DNA of 64,000 nucleotides. It comes from Kaistella antarctica (GTDB lineage Bacteria > Bacteroidota > Bacteroidia > Flavobacteriales > Weeksellaceae). Every line of letters starts with the position of its first letter. The stretch's first letter is position 1. A program made the translations under genes and the position numbers. Below, in pieces: positions 54,146-62,048 of this stretch. The notes below the pieces were generated by a model. That model worked only from the letters and a program-made list of their open reading frames with translations. It was not told the DNA's origin and ran no database searches. The stretch covers positions 372,001-436,000 of the forward strand of contig NZ_FOIX01000004.1 in NCBI RefSeq assembly GCF_900109615.1. Direction: 5' to 3'.

Positions 54146-54201
54146 TGTTTCTAAATTAAGGTGGTAAAGTTCGCCAGGACATTCGTAATTAAAATGACAA
54201 A

Positions 54202-54233
54202 AAATCCCGATTCAAATGAATGAATCGGGATTT
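54202..54233. terminator. Strong hairpin, possible terminator
   Basis: Arms AAATCCCGATTCA and TGAATCGGGATTT (13 perfect pairs) with loop AATGAA. The minus-strand side is followed by a T run, and the plus-strand side by TATATTTG. It closes the accessory patch. Confidence 0.65.
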
Positions 54234-54280
54234 ATATTTGAAAAAGGCCGTATTATTGTAAAATAGTAGAAAATATAAAA

Positions 54281-54739
54281 ATGAAACATCTCCTAATTAT
54301 TTTAATATCCGCTTCAACAGTAGCGTCCTGCTCCTTAAGAAAAGTAAAAATTGATGAAGACACGCTACCGAAAGATATTTCTGAAAAGCCACACAATCAT
54401 TTCACGCAAGAAGAGGAGCAACTGCAAATGAAGAAATTGATTAAAGAAATTGATTCTATAGTCGCTACCGAATCTTGCACCGATCCAGCCGATTGGAAAT
54501 TTACGGCTATCGGATCCAAAGCGTGTGGCGGACCAAGTTCTTATATCGCTTATCCCTTAAAACTAGAGGATCAAGTTTTACCAAAAGTAACGCAGTTCAC
54601 GTCTATGCAAAGTGCTTTTAATACCAAGTACGGTTTAGTGTCGGATTGTGCCTTGGTGATGCCGCCTTTGGAAATTAAATGTGAAAATGGAAAACCAGTT
54701 TTGATTGGTGATCGTTTAGAAAAAGAAGTAGTAGAATAA
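54281..54739 (+). CDS. Small lipoprotein of unknown function
   Basis: A 152-residue protein with a lipoprotein signal peptide (LLIILISASTVASCSLRK; the cysteine follows AS). The mature part has SCTDPADWKFTAIGSKACGG and ALVMPPLEIKC, so at least four cysteines probably form disulfides. This is a recurrent small envelope protein in flavobacteria (general impression, not a named family). It is likely periplasmic or outer-membrane attached. Confidence 0.6.
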   Translation: MKHLLIILISASTVASCSLRKVKIDEDTLPKDISEKPHNHFTQEEEQLQMKKLIKEIDSIVATESCTDPADWKFTAIGSKACGGPSSYIAYPLKLEDQVLPKVTQFTSMQSAFNTKYGLVSDCALVMPPLEIKCENGKPVLIGDRLEKEVVE

Positions 54740-54775
54740 ATCCTACTACTTTTGCACGATATATCTAAAAAGCAA

Positions 54776-55291
54776 TTAATCTTTATACCAAGATGAATAT
54801 TTCACATAATTATTGGCGATTCTATTCACCTCGCCTTCCAGTAGTTCTGCAGAGGTATCTTTAATTTTTCGAGCTGGTGTTCCGGCCCAAACTTCACCAG
54901 ATTTGATGTGCGTGCCTTGAATCACGACTGAGCCTGCGCCAACAATTGAGTTGCTCTCAACCAAACAATCATCCATCACAATTGCGCCCATTCCAATGAG
55001 AACATTGTCTTGAATCGTGCAGCCATGAACAATGGCGTTATGTCCGATCGAGACATTATCACCAATGATTAAAGGGAATTTTTCATACGTACAGTGCAGC
55101 ATCACATTATCTTGCACATTGACTTTATTTCCTAATTTAATGTAATTCACATCGCCGCGAATCACGGCGTTATACCAAATACTGCATTCTGTGCCCGTCG
55201 TAACATCACCAATAATGGTAGCGGTTTCTGCGAGAAAGGTATCGGTTCCGATTTGTGGAGTTTTTCCTAAAAGTTCTTTTATAAGTGCCAT
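54776..55291 (-). CDS. Gamma-carbonic anhydrase-like protein (left-handed beta-helix)
   Basis: A 171-residue LbH protein with hexapeptide repeats from about residue 10, such as AVIRGDVNYIKLGNKVNVQDN. The metal histidines are in VMLHCTYEKF and SIGHNAIVHGC. The C-terminus WAGTPARKIKD is shared with the family. Gamma-CA-type proteins hydrate CO2, but many PaaY/YrdA-type members are of unproven activity. It is alone on the minus strand between plus-strand genes. Confidence 0.87.
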   Translation of the reverse strand: MALIKELLGKTPQIGTDTFLAETATIIGDVTTGTECSIWYNAVIRGDVNYIKLGNKVNVQDNVMLHCTYEKFPLIIGDNVSIGHNAIVHGCTIQDNVLIGMGAIVMDDCLVESNSIVGAGSVVIQGTHIKSGEVWAGTPARKIKDTSAELLEGEVNRIANNYVKYSSWYKD

Positions 55292-55471
55292 AATTTTTAT
55301 TTAAAGATGATAAGATAATAGAAAAAAGATAAAAGACAAATCCCATTTGCTTCACATTTTTTAATTTTAAAGTCTACAAGTTTTAGTATTTCGAAAATTT
55401 TTCTATTTTTTGCTGATTAAACTCATTGATAGGGTCTAAAACGTCCGTAATGAAATCTAAATTGTTATCCG

Positions 55472-55479
55472 TATTTTTG
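55472..55479 (+). promoter_or_regulatory. Candidate -7 promoter box of the NifU-type gene
   Basis: TATTTTTG, a full match to TAnnTTTG, 22 bases before the ATG. Confidence 0.5.
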
Positions 55480-55501
55480 TACTCAAATTTAGTGAAATAA
55501 A

Positions 55502-56380
55502 ATGAGACAAATAATTATAGAGCCAACCGAAAACCCAAAAGTGATGAAGTTCGTAGCCGACTACAACTTGATTCCGGGCTCTTTGGAATTGGATCGAAAT
55601 TCTGATATTAAAGAAATTCCTCTAGCTCAAGAACTTTTCAAATATCCTTTCGTAGAACGGGTTTTTATTACGGCCAACTTTATTGCCGTAGCAAAACAAG
55701 ATGGTATCGATTGGGAAAACGTGATTGAACCTTTAAAGGGAATTATCCAAGAAGAATTGTCAGCAAATCCACGAATTTATCTTCAGAAAAAAAATGAAGA
55801 ACATATGATTTATGCTGAAATGACGCCCAATCCGATGGTGATGAAATTCGTTTCAAATACTTCACTGCTTAATGGGTTTATCGAAGTAAAATCCCGTGAA
55901 GAAGCAAGTGATGTTCCTTTAGCTCAAGCGATTTTTGAGGAATATGACTTTGCTAAAGAAGTTTTCATTTCTGACAATTTCGTGGCCGTTACTAAAAATG
56001 TGTCTGTAGAATGGCATGAAGTAATGGTGAAGATGCGAACTTTTGTAGCAGACTATTTACAAAATGGCGGTGTTGTTTCTAATGCAACCGCACAGAAACA
56101 TGAAAGTCCAGCAGCAGCGATCATGAATAGAGAATATACCGAAACGGAACAAAAAATTTCGGATATCTTAACTGAATATGTTGCACCAGCCGTAGAAAGC
56201 GATGGCGGAAAAATCTCCTTAATGGAATATGATGCCGAAACGAAAACTGCAAAAATGTTATTGCAAGGTGCGTGTTCAGGTTGCCCAAGTTCAACAGCTA
56301 CTTTGAAAGGTGGAATTGAAAATCTACTGAAACAGTTTGTGCCAGAATTGGTAGAACATGTGGAAGCGGTGAACGGTTGA
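55502..56380 (+). CDS. NifU-type iron-sulfur scaffold with duplicated N-domain
   Basis: A 292-residue protein. Residues 1-100 and 101-190 are two copies of the NFU-N domain (IEPTENPKVMKFVADYN and AEMTPNPMVMKFVSNTS). The C-terminal NFU domain has SDGGKISLMEYDAE and the iron-binding GACSGCPSSTATL (CxxC). It should carry iron-sulfur clusters to targets. The duplicated N-domain is usual in Bacteroidota NifU-type proteins. The stop is followed at once by a short TTGATAG heptamer pair. Confidence 0.88.
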   Translation: MRQIIIEPTENPKVMKFVADYNLIPGSLELDRNSDIKEIPLAQELFKYPFVERVFITANFIAVAKQDGIDWENVIEPLKGIIQEELSANPRIYLQKKNEEHMIYAEMTPNPMVMKFVSNTSLLNGFIEVKSREEASDVPLAQAIFEEYDFAKEVFISDNFVAVTKNVSVEWHEVMVKMRTFVADYLQNGGVVSNATAQKHESPAAAIMNREYTETEQKISDILTEYVAPAVESDGGKISLMEYDAETKTAKMLLQGACSGCPSSTATLKGGIENLLKQFVPELVEHVEAVNG

Positions 56381-56397
56381 TAGTTGATAGTTGAAGA
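56377..56397. repeat. Short 7-base repeat overlapping the NifU-type stop
   Basis: TTGATAG twice plus a partial copy, beginning at the stop codon of the NifU-type gene. It is the same heptamer that follows the Smr gene. Confidence 0.7.
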
Positions 56398-56456
56398 TAA
56401 ATGTAATTTTCAATAATTTGCTGTCATTTTAAAAATATAACAGGGTTGCGCCCCGA

Positions 56457-56475
56457 CTTGAACGGAGCTCTTTTT
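56457..56475. repeat. Inverted-pair repeat, copy 1
   Basis: Contains TTGAACGGAGCTCTTTTT. An inverted copy with one mismatch over 24 bases lies at 60815-60838. The two flank a 4.3-kb segment from hemH to ribBA. Confidence 0.7.
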
Positions 56476-56579
56476 AATTGATGACTGAGCTTGTCTTGGT
56501 GGTTGAGCATGCCGAAACTAAGGCAGCAATTAAAAAAGCGGGAGTGGAAGGCGGAAATTGGCGCCCAAATAAAAAATAC

Positions 56580-57608
56580 ATGTCGAAAAAAGGAATTTTA
56601 TTAGTTAATCTCGGGTCACCAAGATCGACGAAAACGGAGGATGTCAGAGAATATCTGGATGAGTTTTTAATGGACGAAAAAGTGATTGATTATCGCTGGT
56701 TCTTCCGGTCTTTGCTGGTGCAGGGAATTATCCTCAATACGCGTCCCAAGAAATCTGCAGAAGCGTATAAAACGGTTTGGACTGAGGAAGGTTCGCCCCT
56801 TATTTTCATCACGGAAAGAATTAAGACGAAGCTTCAAAAGATCGTTGATGTTCCCGTAGAAATCGGAATGCGGTACGCTGAACCGAGTATCGAAACTGGA
56901 ATTAGAAAACTGACCGATCAAGGCGTTACGGAAATTGTACTTTTTCCATTGTATCCTCAATATGCGATGAGCACAACGGAAACGGTGATTGACAAAGCAG
57001 AAGATGTTCGTAAGAAACATTTCCCAGATATTAAAATTAATTACGTTCAACCGTTCTACAATCGTGAAATTTATATCGACTGTTTGGCTGAAAGTATTCG
57101 CGAAAAACTTCCTGAAACGTTTGATGCGTTACAGTTTTCTTATCACGGCGTTCCGGAAAGACACATCTTCAAAACTGATCCGACCAACACTTGTAATTTA
57201 AACGATTGCTGCTCAAGAGATGACAATCCGAGTCATCAGTTTTGCTACAGACATCAGTGTTTTAAAGTCACAGAACAGGTTATTAAGAAATTAGGTTTGC
57301 CGAAAGAAAAAGTGATGGTGACTTTTCAATCCCGTCTCGGAAACGACAAATGGATGGAACCGTACACGGATACTACTCTGGAGAATTTAGGCAAGAAAGG
57401 AATTAAAAATCTTGCGATTGTTTGTCCGGCTTTTGTATCTGATTGTTTAGAAACTTTGGAAGAAATTTCAGTTGAAGGGAAAGAGCAGTTTGAGCATGGC
57501 GGTGGAGAAGTCTACAATTACATTCCTTGTTTGAATGATGAGGACCGCTGGATTGACGTGGTCAAGATTTTGTGCGAAGAGAAGTTGCACGAATTTTATT
57601 TGATTTAA
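56580..57608 (+). CDS. hemH: Ferrochelatase
   Basis: A 342-residue ferrochelatase. The start is the ATG at 56580 (MSKKGILLVNLGSPRSTKTE); the open frame begins further upstream, but that part reads through a repeat. Catalytic His is in LQFSYHGVPERHI. A cysteine-rich insert (CNLNDCCSRDD, then FCYRHQCF) lies about residues 200-225. It inserts iron into protoporphyrin IX at the membrane or in the cytoplasm. Strong terminator right after the stop. Confidence 0.92.
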   Translation: MSKKGILLVNLGSPRSTKTEDVREYLDEFLMDEKVIDYRWFFRSLLVQGIILNTRPKKSAEAYKTVWTEEGSPLIFITERIKTKLQKIVDVPVEIGMRYAEPSIETGIRKLTDQGVTEIVLFPLYPQYAMSTTETVIDKAEDVRKKHFPDIKINYVQPFYNREIYIDCLAESIREKLPETFDALQFSYHGVPERHIFKTDPTNTCNLNDCCSRDDNPSHQFCYRHQCFKVTEQVIKKLGLPKEKVMVTFQSRLGNDKWMEPYTDTTLENLGKKGIKNLAIVCPAFVSDCLETLEEISVEGKEQFEHGGGEVYNYIPCLNDEDRWIDVVKILCEEKLHEFYLI

Positions 57609-57615
57609 AAATATT

Positions 57616-57646
57616 GACCTTCAGAGAAATCTGAAGGTCTTTTTTT
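57616..57646 (+). terminator. Terminator of hemH
   Basis: Arms GACCTTCAGA (57616-57625) and TCTGAAGGTC (57630-57639) with a GAAA loop, then seven T. Confidence 0.9.
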
Positions 57647-57661
57647 ATTAATTGTTTTTAT

Positions 57662-57669
57662 TAACTTTG
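57662..57669 (+). promoter_or_regulatory. Candidate -7 promoter box of the antitoxin gene
   Basis: TAACTTTG, a full match, ending five bases before the antitoxin ATG. The transcript would begin at or close to the start codon. Confidence 0.45.
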
Positions 57670-57674
57670 ATTCT

Positions 57675-57911
57675 ATGAATGTCACTATTGAACAACTTAC
57701 TGAAAAACTACAAGCGCTTCCTGAAAATTTATTAGAAAGAGTTTGGGATTATATTGATGGTCTATCAGAAGATAAAATCGATCTCGAAATTCCAGAGTGG
57801 CAGAAGAATGAAGTGAGAGAAAGGATAGAAGAATACAAGAGAAATCCCGATTGTCTCATAGATATAGATGATGTCTTTTCTGAAATTGATAGAGAATTGG
57901 ATGAAAATTAA
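57675..57911 (+). CDS. Antitoxin of a RelE/ParE-type addiction module
   Basis: A 78-residue acidic protein (NVTIEQLTEKLQALPENLLE, ending FSEIDRELDEN), with no clear DNA-binding motif but the size and charge of antitoxins. It overlaps the downstream toxin gene by 11 bases. It should bind and neutralise the toxin and, with it, repress its own promoter. Confidence 0.75.
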   Translation: MNVTIEQLTEKLQALPENLLERVWDYIDGLSEDKIDLEIPEWQKNEVRERIEEYKRNPDCLIDIDDVFSEIDRELDEN

Positions 57912-58182
57912 ATTTTCATTTAGAGCAAACGAGGAATTTCTAGATTCTGCAAAATTCTACGAAGGTAGAGTTGTTGGTTTGGGAAAGAGATTTAAAAAAG
58001 AAATTAGAAAGCAAGTCGATTTAATTCAAACCCATCCAAAATCAGCACCGTTAAAATATAAAGATATTAGAGTTTTAGCAATTAAAACTTTCCCGTTCAC
58101 CATACATTACAAAATTGAAAAAGAATTTATTGTAATTGTGGCAATTTTTCATACTTCTCAAAATCCTGACAAACTAGGATAA
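57901..58182 (+). CDS. RelE/ParE-type toxin
   Basis: A 93-residue basic protein. I start at the ATG at 57901 (MKIKFSFRANEEFLDSAKFY), which overlaps the antitoxin end. It has the alpha-beta pattern of ParE (EEFLDSAKFYEGRVVGLGKR, then PLKYKDIRVLAIKTFPFTIHYK). It may cut mRNA at the ribosome or inhibit gyrase; I cannot decide. It is convergent with the DUF5103 gene, eight bases away. Confidence 0.82.
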   Translation: MKIKFSFRANEEFLDSAKFYEGRVVGLGKRFKKEIRKQVDLIQTHPKSAPLKYKDIRVLAIKTFPFTIHYKIEKEFIVIVAIFHTSQNPDKLG

Positions 58183-58190
58183 AATAAAAT

Positions 58191-59402
58191 CTATCTCACC
58201 GGCGTTCTAAACTCGCCATAACCCAACAATCCATCGTAACTTCTACCAAAAGGCTGGTAGTATAAAAATGCCTGATACAGATTTTCGGTCTGCCAAAAAT
58301 TACCGTTTATTTCACCGAGATTCAATGTTCCGTCTGGATTTTTAGTAGCTAAAATATAGTTGTAAAAACCTTGTTTCAAATAAATATTTGCGATGTACTT
58401 TTTTAATGTTTCATCGTAGATCATTTGATTTTCTTTGGTTGCTAGAAAATCGTTAAAACCACCAACGACATAAATTTCTTTATTGGTTTCTTCAGAATCT
58501 AAAGCGAAGTAAACCCAGGAATAATCAGCTTCACGCTCTGAATTTCTTTCTATTCCTAAATCATTTCTCCGGAAATAAAAAGCACCATTCACATCTGGTT
58601 GGTATTGATAATTGAGCGGAAAAGCCCAAACTGAATGCAGATAAGTGTAATTAATGCCATCGATATTTTCTGCCTGCGCAACCATATCAAAGGGCTGATT
58701 CATATTTTTATTATCGAAATAATAAAATTCATTGTTCCCTGGAAACACCAGATTCATTTGTTGGAAAAGAATTTTATTTCCCAGCGACGAACTCTGTTTT
58801 TGATTGTAAACTCCTAGATTCCAGTTGTTATTTTGAATGACATTTAAAGTCAACGAATTAAGATTGGAACTCATGGTCGACCCGTTGCCAATCGCCTGCA
58901 CTTCTACTCTTTGATTAATTTGTGGATTTCTTGCATCCGAAGTTCTGGAAACATTCACAGCCACATTTGCACCGTCTTCAACCACGGCAAATCTCCTAGT
59001 AAAAAGTGGTTTGCTGGCAGAATCCTGATAAACAACAATCTCGAAATTCCCAGAAATCTTGGGTTGAATTTTATCGTTGGGGAAAGTTAAAGTATAATTA
59101 GTGTACGCTTGCAAAGTATTGAAGGAATACTGAAATCGATCAATCATTCCAGTCAAACTACCGTTCGCATATTCGGTAAAAAACAAACCATCGTCATTCC
59201 AATTCCGATCAAAATGTTTCAGTGTGTAACGGTAAATCGTACTGGAATTCGACAAATCATCGAAGCGCAAAATCAGCTGTTCATTAAAACCAATCACCGG
59301 CGTTTCATCATTGGTTTGTGGATTGAACAATTGTACGCTGCGAATATCTTGTGAAAAGAAAAACGCACTGAAAAATAAAAGAAAAGTTTGTAAATATTTC
59401 AT
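58191..59402 (-). CDS. DUF5103 family (type IX secretion plug-like) protein
   Basis: A 403-residue secreted protein. The start is the ATG at 59402 (MKYLQTFLLFFSAFFFSQDI), which gives a signal peptide; the longer frame does not. The mature chain has RSVQLFNPQTNDETPVIGFN and IFRFDDLSNSSTIYRY-like beta strands. The family (DUF5103, PorV-associated plug in Bacteroidota) is linked to type IX secretion by general knowledge. It probably sits in the periplasm or outer membrane. It ends eight bases from the toxin gene. Confidence 0.85.
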   Translation of the reverse strand: MKYLQTFLLFFSAFFFSQDIRSVQLFNPQTNDETPVIGFNEQLILRFDDLSNSSTIYRYTLKHFDRNWNDDGLFFTEYANGSLTGMIDRFQYSFNTLQAYTNYTLTFPNDKIQPKISGNFEIVVYQDSASKPLFTRRFAVVEDGANVAVNVSRTSDARNPQINQRVEVQAIGNGSTMSSNLNSLTLNVIQNNNWNLGVYNQKQSSSLGNKILFQQMNLVFPGNNEFYYFDNKNMNQPFDMVAQAENIDGINYTYLHSVWAFPLNYQYQPDVNGAFYFRRNDLGIERNSEREADYSWVYFALDSEETNKEIYVVGGFNDFLATKENQMIYDETLKKYIANIYLKQGFYNYILATKNPDGTLNLGEINGNFWQTENLYQAFLYYQPFGRSYDGLLGYGEFRTPVR

Positions 59403-59460
59403 TGAGACGAAGATAACAATTTTTGGTGAGGTGATGTTTTGCTTTACCATTTTAAACAAA

Positions 59461-59490
59461 AATTGTCAGCATGATATTATGCTGACAACT
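59461..59490 (-). terminator. Terminator of ribBA
   Basis: Arms TTGTCAGCAT (59463-59472) and ATGCTGACAA (59479-59488) with a GATATT loop. On the minus strand it is followed by TTTTTGTTT. Confidence 0.8.
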
Positions 59491-59537
59491 ATTTTTATAA
59501 CGAATTTATCGAGGTTGAAAACTCGCTTTCATTAATA

Positions 59538-60659
59538 CTAAAGTGCAACCATTTCGGTCACCTCAACATCATAACCGCCTACGACAGGTTTTAGGCTCGT
59601 ATCCTGCGTAATAACTCTGAATTTATTAATACCTAAATTTTTCAAAATCTGGGTTCCAATGCCGTAATCATGGAAGTTCGAAGATAAAGTCGCCCGTTTT
59701 TCCTGACCATCTTGGAAATCTAAAAACTGCTGCAATTTTCGCATTGTATTTTCAGAATTCGAAACATTATTAATAAAAATAATCGCTCCTTTTCCTTCTT
59801 CATTGATCATTTTGGTTACTTTTTCGAGCAATGGTTTTTCACCAGTGGTCAATCTACTCAAAACATCGAAATAAGAATTCGACGCCTGAACTCTTACCAA
59901 AATAGGTTCGTTGGTAGACCAATGTCCTTTCGTTAAAGCAAAATGAATTTGGTCAGTACTGGTTTCTTTAAAAGCGAAAAAATCATAATCTCCGTAGTGA
60001 GTCTTAACTTTTCTTTCTTCCAATCGTTCGATCAAATCTCCTTTTCGTAATTGGTACTCAATTAAATCTTCAATCGAAATTAACTTTAAATCATGTTTCT
60101 TTGCTAACAGATACAACTCAGGAAGTCGCGCCATCGAACCGTCATCATTCATGATTTCGCAAATTACACCACCTTCTTGCAAGCCCGCCAATTTAGTTAA
60201 ATCGATTGCCGCTTCAGTATGTCCAGCTCTTTTCAAAACACCACCTTTCTTCGCTCTCAACGGAAAAATATGGCCCGGACGCATGAAATCTGCGGGTTTG
60301 GTATTTTTATCCATCAAAGCCAAAATCGTTTTGCTTCGATCGCTCGCCGAAATTCCGGTAGAAACGCCTTCGCCTAAAAGATCAATGGAAACCGTAAAAG
60401 CTGTTTCTTTCGGATCGCTGCTTCGGGTAACCATAATATCAAGTCCTAATTCGTCGCAACGTTTTTCAGGAAGTGGCGTACAAATCAAGCCACGACCGTG
60501 AATGGTCATAAAATTAATAATTTCCGGCGTAGTTAATTCCGCCGCAGAAAGAAAATCTCCCTCATTTTCCCGATTTTCATCATCAACTACGATGATTACT
60601 TTTCCGTTTTTAAGATCCTCAATCGCTTCAGGAATCGTATTAAGTTGAATATCTGACAT
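59538..60659 (-). CDS. ribB: RibBA with functional DHBP synthase and degenerate GTP cyclohydrolase II
   Basis: A 373-residue fusion, starting at the ATG at 60659 (MSDIQLNTIPEAIEDLKNGK). The N-terminal half is RibB: VVDDENRENEGDFLSAAEL, DLLGEGVSTGISASDRSKT, MRPGHIFPLRAKKGGVLKR and GHTEAAIDLTKLAG. The C-terminal half is positioned as RibA, but the zinc-binding segment (normally R-V-H-S-E-C-x-T-G-D-x-x-G-S-x-R-C-x-C) reads RVQASNSYFDVLSRLTTGE, so the cysteines are lost. It should make dihydroxybutanone phosphate but not open GTP. A TACCTTTG promoter box (60678-60685) lies 19 bases upstream. Confidence 0.88.
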   Translation of the reverse strand: MSDIQLNTIPEAIEDLKNGKVIIVVDDENRENEGDFLSAAELTTPEIINFMTIHGRGLICTPLPEKRCDELGLDIMVTRSSDPKETAFTVSIDLLGEGVSTGISASDRSKTILALMDKNTKPADFMRPGHIFPLRAKKGGVLKRAGHTEAAIDLTKLAGLQEGGVICEIMNDDGSMARLPELYLLAKKHDLKLISIEDLIEYQLRKGDLIERLEERKVKTHYGDYDFFAFKETSTDQIHFALTKGHWSTNEPILVRVQASNSYFDVLSRLTTGEKPLLEKVTKMINEEGKGAIIFINNVSNSENTMRKLQQFLDFQDGQEKRATLSSNFHDYGIGTQILKNLGINKFRVITQDTSLKPVVGGYDVEVTEMVAL

Positions 60660-60677
60660 TTTACTTTTAGATTTTTG

Positions 60678-60685
60678 CAAAGGTA
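60678..60685 (-). promoter_or_regulatory. Candidate -7 promoter box of ribBA
   Basis: TACCTTTG on the minus strand, a full match to TAnnTTTG, 19 bases before the chosen ATG. No FMN riboswitch-like structure is seen between box and start. Confidence 0.5.
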
Positions 60686-60814
60686 CTGAGATTTAGAGGA
60701 ACAGACAATTCTTATTTGGAAGTCTACTTCCGTTCGAATTTATCCTGAGCTTGTCGAAGGGCTACCGCTTTTTTTGATTTCCTGCCTCGGCCCGCCCATT
60801 TCTACGCAAACCAA

Positions 60815-60838
60815 AAAAGAGCTCCGTTCAAGCCGGGA
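60815..60838. repeat. Inverted-pair repeat, copy 2
   Basis: Inverse complement of 56452-56475 with one mismatch. It lies in the 213-base gap between the luciferase-like gene and ribBA. The rest of the gap holds the common CCTGAGCTTGTCGAAGGG-type word. Confidence 0.7.
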
Positions 60839-60872
60839 CACAAGTCAGGATACGATTTAAGTTTCAGAATAA

Positions 60873-61889
60873 CTAAGCCACTGTACTAATCATATTCAAT
60901 TCGTCAACTGCTTTTCTTATAATGGCATACGAATTAATTCTTGCTTCCTGCTCGTAAATGGGCGAAGTGATCATCATTTCATTCACTTGAAACCTTTTAT
61001 GAAATTCTTTCATTTGATTTTTGACTGTTTCTTCACTTCCGACAAAACTGTATTTGAGCATCTTCTCCACATGCGCCTTTTCCATTGGGTTCCAGATTTC
61101 ATCCATATCATCAACTGGTGGAGCATAAAATTTCCTGTCGTTTCTAATCAGATTCACGAACGCTTGATAAAGTGTAGTTGAAAGTTTTTTTGCTTCTTGA
61201 TCGGTTTCTGCGGCAATTCCATTCACACAAGCAATCGTATACGGTTCTGGAAATCCTTTGCTCGGTTGATAATTTTGATGGTAAATTTCAAATGCAGTTT
61301 CCATCATTTGAGGCGCAAAATGTCCGGCGAAAGCATAAGGCAATCCCATTTCTGCCGCGAGCCAAGCACTATCTGTACTAGAACCTAATATATAAATGGG
61401 AATGTCGCAACCTTCACCTGGAATTGCTCTAACCAAACTTCCGGAATTTTCTATGGAGAAATATCTTTGTAATTCTTGAATCTGCTGCGGGAAATGCTGA
61501 TTGATATTCATAGGATTTCTTCCCAACGCTTTCGCAGTTACGCCATCAGTTCCGGGAGCTCGGCCAACTCCTAAATCAATTCTGTTGGGAAATAAACTTT
61601 CTAAGGTTCCAAACTGTTCAGCGATGACGAGCGAGCTGTGATTAGGTAACATTATTCCGCCAGAACCAACTCGGATATTTTCAGTTCCATTGGCAATAAA
61701 TCCGATTAAAACTGAAGTTGCCGAACTTGCGATGCTGGCAATATTATGATGTTCGGCCAGCCAAAATCTCTTGTAATCTAATTTTTCTACAGCTCTAGCT
61801 AATTCTAAACTGTCAATAAAAGTATCGTGAATGGTTTTATTTTGTTTAACTGGCGCTAAATCCAGGACTGAAATTTCAAATTTTTTCAT
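60873..61889 (-). CDS. Luciferase-like flavin-dependent monooxygenase
   Basis: A 338-residue LLM-family protein with FEISVLDLAPVKQNKTIHD at the N-terminus, and FWLAEHHNIASIASSATSV and RVGSGGIMLPNHSSLVIAEQFG as family hallmarks, plus FPNRIDLGVGRAPGTDG. The pattern agrees with the MsnO8-type group, which binds FMN and oxidises an unknown substrate. There is no signal peptide. It is transcribed alone on the minus strand. Confidence 0.85.
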   Translation of the reverse strand: MKKFEISVLDLAPVKQNKTIHDTFIDSLELARAVEKLDYKRFWLAEHHNIASIASSATSVLIGFIANGTENIRVGSGGIMLPNHSSLVIAEQFGTLESLFPNRIDLGVGRAPGTDGVTAKALGRNPMNINQHFPQQIQELQRYFSIENSGSLVRAIPGEGCDIPIYILGSSTDSAWLAAEMGLPYAFAGHFAPQMMETAFEIYHQNYQPSKGFPEPYTIACVNGIAAETDQEAKKLSTTLYQAFVNLIRNDRKFYAPPVDDMDEIWNPMEKAHVEKMLKYSFVGSEETVKNQMKEFHKRFQVNEMMITSPIYEQEARINSYAIIRKAVDELNMISTVA

Positions 61890-62048
61890 GTCAACAAGTT
61901 ACGAAAATGAGTGCTAATTTTCTCGAGATTATACCTATCGATGCAATTGCTTGTTGTAGTAAAATATTTTTAATAGCAATTTTTCATCTTACTTATAATT
62001 TGGTTATCTAAATTTTATGCAAATTTGCGTTAGATAGAAAATTAAAAA

